In this document: positions 26,731-36,573 of the stretch, piece after piece
Layout: each line of letters begins with the position of its first letter
Numbering within the stretch: the stretch's first letter is position 1
Source of the DNA: Candidatus Brocadia sp.
Lineage (GTDB): Bacteria > Planctomycetota > Brocadiia > Brocadiales > Brocadiaceae
DNA length: 64,000 nt
Direction of reading: 5' to 3'
Assembly (NCBI GenBank): GCA_011525665.1
Contig: WYAU01000031.1
Location: forward strand, 28,125-92,124
Notes under the pieces: model-generated
What the model saw: only the letters and a program-made list of their open reading frames with translations
Databases searched by the model: none
What the model was told of the DNA's origin: nothing
Translations under genes and position numbers: made by a program

Positions 26731-27804
26731 TCACGCGCTGCTGCAGCATCCATGGCCCGCAGAATATTGGATGGCTAAGGAAAGATCATGTGTCAGCATC
26801 ATGACCCTCTCCGCCTCTTCTCTCGTTAATGTCCCTGTCCCGCAACTGGGGGTAATGATAGACCTTTCTTGAATTAGTGTCTTTGAAAAACCTTTATTAA
26901 TGAGAAATTGGATACCTTCTTCCAGTTTTTTGATCAGGTCATTGAGTGAAACGTTCATTACCTTAGGAGAAGTTGGAACAATGCCCCAGGCCAGGTAACC
27001 TCCTCTGTCAAGAAATGCCTGTATTTCACGCCAGTACATGAGGTACTTATCCATAAATTCATAGGCATCAAAACTGATGATGTCCACCTTGGATTCCATG
27101 AGCATGGCCCAGTCCGTATTGCCGCAACAATGAGTGCCTGTTAATCCACCATGAGATTGAACTGCCTCGTAGACCTCGTTGAGAGCGCCAATTGCCCTTT
27201 CCCGGCTGATGTTCATAAATGCCGAGCCGAAGCTGGTGAGATACGGCTCGTCCGCAAAGATTATGACAGGCAAACCATATTGGGATAGCTTTGTAAACTG
27301 CCAATATGCCTTCATCACCATCAGCTTGATGATTACATCAAAAAATTCCTCGCTGTACAGGGCTGTAATGCCCGTTGAAAGTTTTAAAGAGCCTGCCAGG
27401 GTAATAGGACCAACCACCTGCCCTTTGAGCGCCCGCAGAGATTTTTGGGATGATTTGTTGAGTCGATCCAGCATCGCATAAAATCCTGCAGCACATTCAG
27501 GGCTTATCTTGAACAAATCCGGGTCATTTTTCAAATACACCTCATAGAAGCCTGCCAGCGCGTTTGATGTATCTTGAGAAACGTCAATGTTGACTGTTTT
27601 TCCATCTGCATCTATTACCGTGCAGGGTAGTCCTTCGGTGTATTGAATGCACATATCCTCCCTGACACTGAGCTTTGGCAGCTGAGGCCAGCAAGGAATC
27701 TCCGGAAGTGATTTAAACATGAGCTCACATGCCGCTTCGACGTTGGTATGGGGAAGACTGCCAATGGCAGTAGCAGAAAAATTACCCTTAAAAGTAGTTG
27801 GCAT
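26731..27804 (-). CDS. Core MetE-like methionine synthase / corrinoid-type methyltransferase
   Basis: A 357-aa protein of the cobalamin-independent methionine synthase C-terminal family (UROD/MetE-like TIM barrel), lacking the MetE N-terminal domain. Motifs: ATAIGSLPHTNVEAAC, LKGQVVGPITLAGSLKLSTG, FADEPYLTSFGSAF. Likely zinc ligands are in GGLTGTHCCGNTDW (H-x-C) and IITPSCGTGTL. Short MetE proteins of this type in acetogens and Dehalococcoides take methyl groups from a methylated corrinoid protein, which would fit Wood-Ljungdahl metabolism. The C-terminus CCSSA is Cys-rich. It lies 62 nt after the MFS gene. The methyl donor is inferred. Confidence 0.8.
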   Translation of the reverse strand: MPTTFKGNFSATAIGSLPHTNVEAACELMFKSLPEIPCWPQLPKLSVREDMCIQYTEGLPCTVIDADGKTVNIDVSQDTSNALAGFYEVYLKNDPDLFKISPECAAGFYAMLDRLNKSSQKSLRALKGQVVGPITLAGSLKLSTGITALYSEEFFDVIIKLMVMKAYWQFTKLSQYGLPVIIFADEPYLTSFGSAFMNISRERAIGALNEVYEAVQSHGGLTGTHCCGNTDWAMLMESKVDIISFDAYEFMDKYLMYWREIQAFLDRGGYLAWGIVPTSPKVMNVSLNDLIKKLEEGIQFLINKGFSKTLIQERSIITPSCGTGTLTREEAERVMMLTHDLSLAIQYSAGHGCCSSA

Positions 27805-27866
27805 AGACTGTTACTTTCATAGAAAAATTCTCGATATTAACGGTGCTATAGTTACGAAGCAAATTA

Positions 27867-29087
27867 TTATAAAACCTCTTCCTTTTGGCCTTTTAAGGCG
27901 CTTTTTCTGACCAAAAGGAGCAATGGGGCCGAGGCAAGCTGTGTCACAACTGAGAATGCAATGAGGAACGTGAGGGAGAAGTCGTAGAGAATCCCCATGA
28001 GTGCACTGCCGAGAAACCAGCATATGCCATACCCGGTATTGAAGATGCCATATCCCGTGCCACGCCGGGCTATGGGGACCATTTCTGCAACAGCGGCCCG
28101 CATGATGGATTCCTGTGCCCCCATCCCCACCCCCCAGAGTGTCACTCCAATGATAGCAACAGAGAAGTTTCCTAAAAAAACCAACGGTGCGAAGAGCAGG
28201 GAAAAGAGAGAAGCAAAGATCAGGATAGAAACGCCGTTACGGTCAAACAGATATCCGAAGAAAAGCGCCGCGATGGCATCGACACCCATTGCAATCGCGT
28301 AAAAGAGAGGTATCCAGGTATCGGGGACGGTCGATACTTTTTTGAAATGATATGCAATCAGCGGAAAGTCAGCATAACCTGCGGCAATCAACGCAACGGC
28401 AATAAGATAAAGCCAGAATTTTTTTGGGAATCCCTTCGTCTCCAGTTTATGCTGATCCACTTCTAAATTTCTGGGTTGAGGGTATAACCACCAGGCCGTC
28501 ACGAGCACGCATATAGCCATGATAGCAGGTACAAGCAGGACAATGTAGCCTGCCTCATAACCCTTCTTGAAGTAAAGGACCCCCGCAACGGTGAGAGGGC
28601 CTAGCACGGCTCCAATTTGGTCCAATGCCTCGTGTAATCCAAAGCCCTTTCCCCTTCCAATCTCCCTGGTTGCATGCGAAAGCATTGCGTCACGTGCCGG
28701 TGTCCGGATTGCCTTCCCTATGCGTTCTGTGATCATAAGCATGGCGGCAATCTCCCAACGTCCCGCCAAAGCCAGGGCTGGTACCGCCAGCATATTCAGG
28801 GTATAGCCAAACAACGTGATTGCCCAGTATCTCCCGATCCTGTCGCAAATATAACCCGAAACAAGCCGCAGGCTATGTCCGATTAACTCCCCAAGTCCGG
28901 CAACAAATCCAACCGTCGTTGCACTTGCCCCAAGTAAGGCCAGATACGGACCGTTTATACTGCGGGCACCTTCGTATGTCACATCCGCAAAGAGACTCAC
29001 AACACCAAGCAATACGATAAATTTCAGGGCAGTTGCTTTTTTTGTACTGGGATTGTTCCTTATACCTGAAATTGAATAGTTTTTCAT
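27867..29087 (-). CDS. Major facilitator superfamily transporter
   Basis: A 406-aa membrane protein with about 12 hydrophobic helices. MFS motif-like segments are SGYICDRIGRYWAITLFGY (between TM2 and TM3) and GYLFDRNGVSILIFAS (TM8/9). MITERIGKAIRTPARDAMLSHA and GKGFGLHEALDQIGAVLGPL resemble the YbfB/drug-efflux subgroup. Substrate unknown. Likely co-transcribed with the MetE-like gene downstream. Confidence 0.88.
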   Translation of the reverse strand: MKNYSISGIRNNPSTKKATALKFIVLLGVVSLFADVTYEGARSINGPYLALLGASATTVGFVAGLGELIGHSLRLVSGYICDRIGRYWAITLFGYTLNMLAVPALALAGRWEIAAMLMITERIGKAIRTPARDAMLSHATREIGRGKGFGLHEALDQIGAVLGPLTVAGVLYFKKGYEAGYIVLLVPAIMAICVLVTAWWLYPQPRNLEVDQHKLETKGFPKKFWLYLIAVALIAAGYADFPLIAYHFKKVSTVPDTWIPLFYAIAMGVDAIAALFFGYLFDRNGVSILIFASLFSLLFAPLVFLGNFSVAIIGVTLWGVGMGAQESIMRAAVAEMVPIARRGTGYGIFNTGYGICWFLGSALMGILYDFSLTFLIAFSVVTQLASAPLLLLVRKSALKGQKEEVL

Positions 29088-29695
29088 TATATATTATATT
29101 GTAAAATCTTCTCTTCTTCGCAAGTTTCCTTACAACCCCCTTCGCCTCCTAGTTTGTTAAGGGGGACACTCTGAAATCCCCCTTAGAAACTAGGGGGACT
29201 TAGGGGGTTGTTTCCCTTTGATGAGAGGATTTGGTTGCGGCTTTACGGCATTATGATGTTTTTAAATCAGATGATCCATATGCATCTGTGTCCAAAGCGA
29301 AAGAACACATACTAATAAATTTAAAATGTTGAGTCAAGCAAGTTAAAGATGTTATAGTATTTCTTTGAAAAACTCTTATGTAATATAACCCGTAACACGC
29401 AACACGTAACCCGATCGTATAGTATTTTCCAAAGATAAATTTGACATTTTTAGCAAAAATTATGAATAAAACTAACCTTGACAGGGTTGACTAACAAATT
29501 TCGTACGGGTTTCAAGGGTGTTATGAGTAAAAAATCCCCCATAGACTTCGTCGTGAGCGCTCAGTCGAACGAAAAGGGGGAGAGGGGGTTGTAAATAATC
29601 TTGTTGAAAGAAAAAATACAACCCCCTGTTCCCCCTTTGGTAAGGGGGACTAACTTAAAACAGTTTTATTTTTGCCAGAGAAACCAAGGGATTTT
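29088..29695. repeat. Gene-free stretch with two large C-rich/G-rich dyads
   Basis: No gene. One dyad at 29132-29211 runs from ACAACCCCCTT to AAGGGGGTTGT-like ends with inner CTCCTAGTTT/AAACTAGGGGG arms. A second compound dyad at 29535-29650 contains CCCCCATAGACTTCGTCGTG and closes with CCCCCTTTGGTAAGGGGG. Both resemble the dyads inserted in the U32 gene. Confidence 0.65.
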
Positions 29696-30622
29696 ATGGG
29701 TGAATTCTCGTTCATACAATGGATTCGGAAGCGGCAGAAACGGCGTAAAGACGTTATTCTGGGTATAGGGGACGATTGTGCAATACTAGATGTATCTGCA
29801 GATAAGTTGTGTCTTATTACAACGGACATGCTGGTCGACGGCACCCATTTTGATCTCAAACAATGTGCCATCCGGGACGCCGGCAGGAAGGCAATTGCCT
29901 GCAGTATCAGCGATGTGGCGGCTATGGGGTGTCAGCCCACAGTTGCGGTGATTTCTATCTGTTTCCCTGAGCATACCACTGAAAAATTTGCGGGGGAACT
30001 CTATAAAGGTATATGGGACATTGCAGATAAGTATAATATCGAGATTGTGGGCGGGGACATTATCAGTGGCCGTAGTCCTTTCTGTATCAATGTTGCCATG
30101 CTGGGGAGGGACGATGGACTAAAACCCGTCAGGCGCTCAGGGGCAAAAGCCGGCGACATGATACTGGTAACGGGGGCACTGGGAGGGTCGATTCTTGGCA
30201 AGCATCTCCATTTCGAACCTCGGCTGAAAGAGGCACTCACGTTAAACAAAAACTTTCCGATTCATGCCATGATTGATATCAGTGACGGGTTGACGGCAGA
30301 TTTAAATCACATTTTGGAAGAGAGTGGTGTGGGTGCCATCCTGTATGAAGATCAAATTCCCTTCTCTGATGCTGCCGTAGAATTATCAAGGAAAACAGGA
30401 CATACACCGCTTTACCACGCGTTATCGGACGGTGAGGATTACGAATTGTTGATGACAGTATCGAAAGCCCAGGCAAAAAGGGTCTTGTCGTCCGGATTAC
30501 TTACAGAGGTAAAGGTAAGTTGCATTGGGGAGATCGTTAAAGGAAGGGGTATTCGGATGAAGTCCCCTGGTGGTACTATCCGCCGTATAAAGCCACGCGG
30601 GTACGAGCATCTGAAACAATAA
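29696..30622 (+). CDS. thiL: Thiamine-monophosphate kinase
   Basis: About 308 aa from ATG 29696, chosen because AAGGG precedes it; TTG 29672 is less likely. Family motifs: GEFSFIQWIRKR, VILGIGDDCAILD, TTDMLVDGTHFD, RKAIACSISDVAAMGCQP, VGGDIISG, MIDISDGLTADL and HALSDGEDYELLMTV. ThiL phosphorylates thiamine monophosphate to the diphosphate cofactor. The tsaE gene begins 21 nt downstream. Confidence 0.95.
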   Translation: MGEFSFIQWIRKRQKRRKDVILGIGDDCAILDVSADKLCLITTDMLVDGTHFDLKQCAIRDAGRKAIACSISDVAAMGCQPTVAVISICFPEHTTEKFAGELYKGIWDIADKYNIEIVGGDIISGRSPFCINVAMLGRDDGLKPVRRSGAKAGDMILVTGALGGSILGKHLHFEPRLKEALTLNKNFPIHAMIDISDGLTADLNHILEESGVGAILYEDQIPFSDAAVELSRKTGHTPLYHALSDGEDYELLMTVSKAQAKRVLSSGLLTEVKVSCIGEIVKGRGIRMKSPGGTIRRIKPRGYEHLKQ

Positions 30623-30643
30623 AGGAAAAAGTATTCGTTAGCC

Positions 30644-31114
30644 GTGAAAGGGAAAAAATTAACTTTTAAAAGTACGAGTGTGGATGAAACGATAGGCTTT
30701 GGCAGGAAGCTTGGTATGCTGTTATCACCAGGAGATACAATCGCCCTGGTAGGTGAACTTGGTGCCGGAAAGACTACTCTGGTGAAGGGCATTGTCCAGG
30801 GGCTGGGCGTTACGGACAGGAGAGTAGTGAAAAGTCCTACGTTTGCTTTAGTGCATAAATATGAAGGGCGTATTCCGATTTATCATTTCGATGCGTACAG
30901 ACTGGAAGATGCTCAGGAGATGCTAGACATCGGGAGTGATGAGATGATTCACGGAAACGGTGTGGCTATTGTGGAGTGGGCAGATAAGGTACCAGGATGT
31001 TTGCCAGATGAATATCTGAAGATAACGTTGACAGCCATTTCTGAAAATGAAAGAAATATTGAGATAAGGAGTTACGGAAGCCGTTATGACAAAATAATAA
31101 ACAATCTATTATAG
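30644..31114 (+). CDS. tsaE: tRNA t6A biosynthesis ATPase TsaE
   Basis: A 156-aa protein with a GTG start. P-loop GELGAGKTTLVKGIVQGLG, then VKSPTFALVHKYEG, IYHFDAYRLED and VAIVEWADKVPGCLP define TsaE. It works with TsaB/TsaD in threonylcarbamoyl-adenosine formation at A37 of ANN-decoding tRNAs. Those partners are not in the window. Likely in an operon with thiL. Confidence 0.94.
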   Translation: MKGKKLTFKSTSVDETIGFGRKLGMLLSPGDTIALVGELGAGKTTLVKGIVQGLGVTDRRVVKSPTFALVHKYEGRIPIYHFDAYRLEDAQEMLDIGSDEMIHGNGVAIVEWADKVPGCLPDEYLKITLTAISENERNIEIRSYGSRYDKIINNLL

Positions 31115-31480
31115 CCCATGCGTGATTCTTGCGCCACATACAGAGCACATTGAAGGCAACCAAAATAAATCACCCCTTGCTCCCCTCCTTCGCAAGGAGG
31201 GGACTTCATCGTGTGGTTCTATAGACTCACCATGACCGGTGTTGCACTGCACCTGAGTCCTTCGATGAACTCAGGACATGCCTGTCGAATAGTCAGTTGA
31301 ACAATGAAGGGGAGAAAAAAACTTGCTTAAAAAGGAAAATTTTATGGAGCAAACAATGCTGTAGCAGCCATTCCATAAGGGTGGCACGGACAAGCTTGGC
31401 TTGTCCGTGATCTTCAATACCATGTGAACATGCTTGTATGATGAGTTCCTTTGCCCCTGGCAAGTATTTACCCCAGAAAA
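31115..31480. repeat. Gene-free stretch with three kinds of dispersed dyads
   Basis: CCCCTCCTT-CGC-AAGGAGGGG lies at 31182-31202, identical to the core of U32 copy 1. A CCTGAGTCCTTCGATGAACTCAGG dyad follows at about 31250-31275. A third dyad at 31385-31409 has arms CACGGACAAG and CTTGTCCGTG; a shorter relative occurs at 52657-52681. No gene is seen. Confidence 0.7.
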
Positions 31481-32320
31481 TTATTCAGCCGATGGGAGGA
31501 AAATGTTCTCGTGGGTGTCCTTGATTAATTTATTTCTTCTTGCCCATGCAAAAAGCATTGTAACGGCTTGCTTCCCGATTTCACCCAGGTCAACACTGTA
31601 GTTATTAACGTATAACTGGATGTGCTGATTCCGAACGATTTCATCCATTTCCTGGGCATGGCATCTGACGAATTCCCTGGATGCCGCAGGATGGGCAAGG
31701 GCATATTCCACGCTTTTTCTCACAATGAGGTTCACTTTTTGTGCAATTCCAGCGGGGATGTTCCTTTTTATGGCAATTCCACCCAAAGGGATGGGAAGTC
31801 CTGTCTGTGTTTCCCAATATTCTCCCAGATCCATAATTTTAACCAGCCCTTTCCCCTCATAGGTAAACCGGTTCTCGTGGATGATGACGCCTGCATCTAC
31901 TTTGTCGTGTACAATTGCGTTTTCGATTTCTGAAAAAAGCATTTCTACTTTACTCGTTACCGTAGGAAATGCCATGCTCAATAAAAAATTAGCGGTTGTG
32001 TATTTTCCTGGAATTGCGATGATGAGACCTTCGAAGTCACTTTTTTGTTTTTCCGGCTTTGTAATGAATAACGGTCCGCAATTCTTACCCAAGGCGCTCC
32101 CTGCATCCAATAAAACATACTGGTTGGTTATGTGAGCATAGGCGTAATAGCTGAGTTTTGTGATGTCCAATACATGCTGAAAGGCGAGTATATTCAGTTT
32201 TTCCACGTCGGCCATGACCAGTTCAAACGACAACCCTTCCGTATCAATTTTTTTATTCACCATGGCATCAAAGATAAAGGTGTCATTGGGACAGGGAGAA
32301 ATACCGAGGGTTAGTTTCAT
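31481..32320 (-). CDS. mqnD: 1,4-dihydroxy-6-naphthoate synthase
   Basis: A 279-aa enzyme of the futalosine menaquinone pathway. The N-terminus LTLGISPCPNDTFIFDAMV is the family hallmark; ADVEKLNILAF, DITKLSYYAYAH, GKNCGPLFIT, AGVIIHENRFTYEGKGL and IPLGGIAIKR also match MqnD. It converts cyclic dehypoxanthinylfutalosine to 1,4-dihydroxy-6-naphthoate. It precedes mqnB's end on the same strand by about 150 nt. MqnA, MqnC and MqnE are not in the window. Confidence 0.93.
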   Translation of the reverse strand: MKLTLGISPCPNDTFIFDAMVNKKIDTEGLSFELVMADVEKLNILAFQHVLDITKLSYYAYAHITNQYVLLDAGSALGKNCGPLFITKPEKQKSDFEGLIIAIPGKYTTANFLLSMAFPTVTSKVEMLFSEIENAIVHDKVDAGVIIHENRFTYEGKGLVKIMDLGEYWETQTGLPIPLGGIAIKRNIPAGIAQKVNLIVRKSVEYALAHPAASREFVRCHAQEMDEIVRNQHIQLYVNNYSVDLGEIGKQAVTMLFAWARRNKLIKDTHENIFLPSAE

Positions 32321-32471
32321 ACGTTAAGGCATTCCTTTGTAAAAACTGCCTTTTGCAGGTTTTTGTTCATGAAGAATCTTCAGAATAACTCTTTTATGGT
32401 TTCATCATTCTATAATCATGTCATCCCTTCGGGATTTTTCCAGACTGCCCGTTTTCCCTATTGGCTTTTAA

Positions 32472-33185
32472 CTATTCTGAGAAAATATTCTCTGTCAGTT
32501 TCGCTGAATAGTTATGAATAATTTTTAAAGCGATTTTATTGAGATTTTCTACAGCCAAAGGGATGTTCCACCGGTCTTTGTTTCTGTCTTCTATATAATT
32601 TGAAATAGCCCTGATTTGAAGAAATGGGACATGTTCCATTAAACAGGCATAAAAAAAAGCCGCCCCTTCCATGCTTTCAATATCAGGCTGATATTTTGAA
32701 ATAGTTTTATCAATGCTGTATTGGTAACCGTGAACTTTGTTGACGCTTATACCTTTTACCTTTTTTATCGCTGCTACTCCATACGCCGAATCAGGGGTTG
32801 TGTTCAACAATTTACCGGTATTATAAGGGAATTGGTCAGGGGGTAACAGGTGTAGTTCCGTAACATCCAAAAAATTTTCTCTATCCTCTGCGCCTAAATC
32901 TGCCACGACTTCTTCCACGACATTCACGGTCATACCAGGTGCAATCTCTTTTCTGAAACTCCCTGCAATTCCGAATTGTAATGCCAGATTATAGGTGTTG
33001 TTTGCCAAAACCTTCCCCATGAAATAGGCCGTATGCATCAGTCCTACCCCGGTAATAAGGATATCTATGCTCAATTGGTGGTAATGAATCTTTTTTATGC
33101 TAAATTCTTTGGCTTCACTATGTCCAAGAGATAATATGAGCGGCTTAATCTCAGGGAAGGTAGCTGCAACAACAAGTAATTTCAT
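32472..33185 (-). CDS. mqnB: Futalosine hydrolase
   Basis: A 237-aa nucleoside phosphorylase-fold protein. Motifs: LLVVAATFPEIKPL, DILITGVGLMHTAYFMGK, ALQFGIAGSFRKEIAPG, VNVVEEVVADLGAED, and the catalytic region IESMEGAAFFYACLMEHVP and AISNYIEDRN. It hydrolyses futalosine to dehypoxanthine futalosine. The SMEGAAF region distinguishes it from plain MTA/SAH nucleosidase together with its mqnD neighbour. Confidence 0.92.
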   Translation of the reverse strand: MKLLVVAATFPEIKPLILSLGHSEAKEFSIKKIHYHQLSIDILITGVGLMHTAYFMGKVLANNTYNLALQFGIAGSFRKEIAPGMTVNVVEEVVADLGAEDRENFLDVTELHLLPPDQFPYNTGKLLNTTPDSAYGVAAIKKVKGISVNKVHGYQYSIDKTISKYQPDIESMEGAAFFYACLMEHVPFLQIRAISNYIEDRNKDRWNIPLAVENLNKIALKIIHNYSAKLTENIFSE

Positions 33186-33330
33186 ACATTCTTTTCCTTA
33201 AAAATATGACACTATTTTATAAGAAACGATTTGAAAAAATCACGGCAGTTTTTCCTTTTTCCTGATTACACTTGAGTTCAACTAATATTAGGAAATCTGG
33301 GGTCACCCATTAGATCTGTGAGAAACAAAG

Positions 33331-35121
33331 CTAATCAAGCCTTTCTTCCAGCGCCTCTTTTGTATATAAGGAAGTATACAACCCGTTTGCAGTAATGAGT
33401 TGTCCATGTGTACCTTTTTCAACAATCATACCGTCTTTCATTACTGCAATCATATCAAAATCTCTGATTGCAGGCAGCCTGTGGGTAACAACCAGCAATG
33501 TCCTCCCGGGGAAATTTTTCAGGATATTTTTCATGATGGTGTCTTCTACCCGTGCATCCACGGCCGAAAGGCAATCATCCAGGATGATAATGGCGGGATT
33601 TATGGCCAGCGCCCGTGCGATAGTAATCCGCTGCTTTTGTCCGCCGGACAGATTAATTCCCCGTTCACCCAGATAACTTTCAAACTTATGGGGAAGTTCC
33701 ATGATCTCCTCTTCCACTCCCGCAATGCAGGCAAGTTTCCTGACGCCATTATCATCGCCGCCTGTCTTTACGCCAAACAACAGATTATCTTCGATCCTCT
33801 CAGAAAACAGGAACGTGTCCTGCGGGACAAAGCCTATATACTGCCGTAAAATCTTGACCTCTATCGAATTAATATCTATACCGTCGATAAAAATACACCG
33901 ATCATTTACCGGGATAATGCGGGGAAGCATATTTACCAGGGTTGATTTTCCGCTTCCTATGGGACCTACAATAGCCACACGTTGCCCGGCGGAAATCTTC
34001 AGGTTTATGCCTTTCACTATCCATTTCGATTGCCGGTCATAGCGAAAATTTACATCCCGGAATTCAATCTCACCCCGGGGTATAAATTTCGTTGCAACAG
34101 TATCTCTTGAGACGATCTCAGGCCTTTCATCCATCACCTCGTCGATACGCTTCATCGATGCATTTCCGCGCTGCAGAAGTGACAAACACCACCCGATGGC
34201 GGTCATAGGCCAGACCATCATAGAAATATAACGCTGAAAGGCCACGAGGGTACCCAGCGTAATCGCCCCCTCGATAACCATCTTTCCCCCAACAAAGAGT
34301 AACAGAATGATGCCCATATAGGTAATATATTCGAATACGGGTCCCAGGAGGGACTGCGGGATGGCAAGTTTAAGATTCTTCTTCACAAAATCTTTACACA
34401 GACCCAGGAATATCCTTTCTTCCTGTTGAGACATATTGAATGACTTCACAATACGGATACCGGATATGTTTTCCTGCGTCTTTTCGCTAATCCTCGAAAA
34501 GTGTTCCTGCACATCACGGAATCGTCTGTCAATGACATCCTTGATCGTATAAGCGAGGAAGGGTGTCAGCGGCATCAGCAGGAATGTATAGAAAGATAAT
34601 TTTGGCGATAAATAGATAATGACGGGAGGTATCACAAAAAAATAAAATATGGCATCAAGACCGATCAATAACCCTGGTCCTACGGCCATGCGGACGGCGC
34701 TGATGTCGTTGGTGGCTCTCGACATGAGGTCACCCGTCTTGTATTTTTGAAAAAATCTCTGGGAGAGGTTCTCGATATGGTCAAAGAAGGCCATACGGAG
34801 GTCATAATCGCACCGAAAGGAGGTTCCAATGAAGTTCATCCGCCAGAGATACCGGCATATCCCCTGACAGAGGCTCACCAGGAGGAATAGCCCGGAAAAA
34901 ACCGCAATTTTCGAGAGATTGACCTCCTCCGAGAGGGTATCTATGGCCTTTTTGATAATGAGGGGAGGAAAAATATTAATGATATCTACAGCAATCAGCG
35001 ATATCGTGCCGAAAATAAAGTAACGCTTATACTTCTTTATAAAAACCCTGTAAATAATGCTTTTTTCCCAATACCCCCTTATCTTCTTAAACACCATGTC
35101 CTCACCATTTCTCAAATTCAA
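33331..35121 (-). CDS. ABC exporter, fused permease-ATPase (MdlB/BmrA type)
   Basis: A 596-aa half-transporter. Six-helix transmembrane domain (about 35-320) with FRCDYDLRMAFFDHIENLSQRFF. The ATPase domain shows Walker A GPIGSGKSTLVNMLP (about 385), VPQDTFLFS, signature LSGGQKQRITIARA, Walker B IIILDDCLSAVD and VTHRLPAI. The D-D in Walker B (ILDDCLSAVD) rather than D-E suggests a degenerate catalytic Glu; many heterodimeric exporters have one such site, so a partner half-transporter may exist. The ATG at 35080-35082 region inside is an alternative start. Confidence 0.9.
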   Translation of the reverse strand: MNLRNGEDMVFKKIRGYWEKSIIYRVFIKKYKRYFIFGTISLIAVDIINIFPPLIIKKAIDTLSEEVNLSKIAVFSGLFLLVSLCQGICRYLWRMNFIGTSFRCDYDLRMAFFDHIENLSQRFFQKYKTGDLMSRATNDISAVRMAVGPGLLIGLDAIFYFFVIPPVIIYLSPKLSFYTFLLMPLTPFLAYTIKDVIDRRFRDVQEHFSRISEKTQENISGIRIVKSFNMSQQEERIFLGLCKDFVKKNLKLAIPQSLLGPVFEYITYMGIILLLFVGGKMVIEGAITLGTLVAFQRYISMMVWPMTAIGWCLSLLQRGNASMKRIDEVMDERPEIVSRDTVATKFIPRGEIEFRDVNFRYDRQSKWIVKGINLKISAGQRVAIVGPIGSGKSTLVNMLPRIIPVNDRCIFIDGIDINSIEVKILRQYIGFVPQDTFLFSERIEDNLLFGVKTGGDDNGVRKLACIAGVEEEIMELPHKFESYLGERGINLSGGQKQRITIARALAINPAIIILDDCLSAVDARVEDTIMKNILKNFPGRTLLVVTHRLPAIRDFDMIAVMKDGMIVEKGTHGQLITANGLYTSLYTKEALEERLD

Positions 35122-35648
35122 TTAAATATAGAAAATAGGTAAAAATTGCTCATTTGACCCAGTCTGGGAGTTTGGGAACGAATGTGGTAATACTCCCGTA
35201 ACTTCTTATTGAAAAATTGTTTCTGAATTTCCTGAATTTACCAGTAAAATACAAACAGCATTTTTACCAGAATTATAGAAATTTGCAAAACCATATTTTG
35301 ACTGGTTTCTTTTTAACAATTTTCGGGTATAATAGACTCAAAATAAAAACTTGCCGAAGACCTATTTATATTGTAGAGAATTTTTATTTTATGTAAGCGG
35401 TTTTCCTGTGGCGCGGGCAACCCCCCCCCTGTCGGTGCCCACAACTACGTTGGGTCAAGCTAAGCGAACCCATCAATAATAATAGTAATCTTCAACTACC
35501 CGCATCCAAACTCCTATTTGGGAGTTAATTGACGAGAAACTCAGTTTTCCGGTAACGGTTGAACCAGTAAAACTTCGTTCAGCATGACAATACTGTCATT
35601 CTGAGAGAAACGAAGAATCTCATTTAATCTAAATCACGGAGGTGTTGT
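35122..35648. other. Gene-free stretch with dyads and dispersed repeat
   Basis: GGGAGT...ACTCCC lies at about 35166-35205, and AACTCC-TATTT-GGGAGTT at about 35509-35526. A C9 homopolymer begins at 35421 and could be an assembly weak point. GTCATTCTGAGAGAAACGAA at about 35596 resembles a repeat common in many bacterial genomes. TATAAT at 35328 has no well-spaced -35. Confidence 0.5.
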
Positions 35649-35864
35649 ATGGATGATCACATCTATAGAGTAATTGAACTGGCAGGTACTTCCACGACGA
35701 CAATGGAAGATGCTATTAAAAATGCTATTTCAAGGGCATCAAAAACTTTACGCAATTTGCGGTGGTTTCAGGTGGTTGAAACCCGGGGACGCATTGAAAA
35801 TGAGAGGATTGCCCGCTGGGAAGTTATATTAAAGGTGGGGTTTGCATTAGAGGACACCCTTTAG
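35649..35864 (+). CDS. Dodecin
   Basis: A 71-aa flavin-binding dodecin. YRVIELAGTSTTTMEDAIKN, ISRASKTLRNLRWFQVVETR and GRIENERIARWEVILKVGF match the family throughout; the Trp in LRWFQV stacks on the isoalloxazine ring in known dodecins. Twelve subunits form a hollow shell that stores or buffers flavins. GGAGGT precedes the ATG at ideal spacing. It lies upstream of an OsmC-like gene. Confidence 0.95.
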   Translation: MDDHIYRVIELAGTSTTTMEDAIKNAISRASKTLRNLRWFQVVETRGRIENERIARWEVILKVGFALEDTL

Positions 35865-35966
35865 TTAGAGAGAATTGGGGTGTAAGAGTACAAAAAATTA
35901 ACCGTATTGTTACGGTGATTAACCTTATACCAGAAAGGCCTTAAAGCCATCACGGAGGAGGGCAAA

Positions 35967-36527
35967 ATGACACAGGAAAAGAAACTGAATGGTGTAAATG
36001 TTGACCAGTTGTTCAGTACGATAGAACTCATTAAGAAAAAACCGGAAATTGCAAAGTTTAAATTCCGTGCAACAAATACATGGGTTGCCGGTACACACAA
36101 CCGCGCAACCATCAAGGATTTTTATGGTGCCGGTCAGGAGGACACCTCACGGGAACCTATGGTTTTTGAATTAGACGAGCCGCCTGTTCTTTTGGGGAAT
36201 AATGAGGGTGCTAACCCCGTCGAGTATCTCCTCGTTGCCTTGTCGGGCTGCCTGACAACAAGCCTTATCGCTCATGCATCTGCCAAGGGAATCAAAATAA
36301 AGGCAGTTGAATCCAGATATGAGGGTGATCTGGACCTCCGTGGTTTTCTTGGAATATCGAAAGATGTCAAAGTGGGCTATGAGAATATCCGCGTGTATTT
36401 CAAGATCGATGCGGATATATCCGGGGAACAGAAGGAGGAACTCATCCGAATGGCACAGAAATACTCACCGGTATTCAATTCTATTGCCAATCCGGTACCG
36501 GTCTCCGTCCAACTGGATAAGAAATGA
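35967..36527 (+). CDS. OsmC/Ohr family protein (YhfA-like)
   Basis: A 186-aa protein with FRATNTWVAGTHNRATI, DEPPVLLGNNEGANPVEYLLVALSGCLTTSLI and FKIDADISGEQKEELIRMA. Classical Ohr/OsmC has two redox Cys; here only the first (SGC) is seen, so peroxide reduction by a Cys pair is doubtful. CGGAGGAGGGC gives a strong Shine-Dalgarno. It is 102 nt after dodecin, probably co-transcribed. Confidence 0.88.
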   Translation: MTQEKKLNGVNVDQLFSTIELIKKKPEIAKFKFRATNTWVAGTHNRATIKDFYGAGQEDTSREPMVFELDEPPVLLGNNEGANPVEYLLVALSGCLTTSLIAHASAKGIKIKAVESRYEGDLDLRGFLGISKDVKVGYENIRVYFKIDADISGEQKEELIRMAQKYSPVFNSIANPVPVSVQLDKK

Positions 36528-36573
36528 ATTCTGCTACAGATGGTGCTATCGTCAGTGTCACTCAAAAAAACAA

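Noticed and set aside
29132..29650. Clustered repeats as a CRISPR array
   Set aside because: The dyads differ in length and lack regular spacers; no cas genes are nearby.
35328..35333. TATAAT as a promoter for dodecin
   Set aside because: The nearest -35-like hexamer (TTGACT at 35298) is 24 nt away, too far, and the gene starts over 300 nt later.
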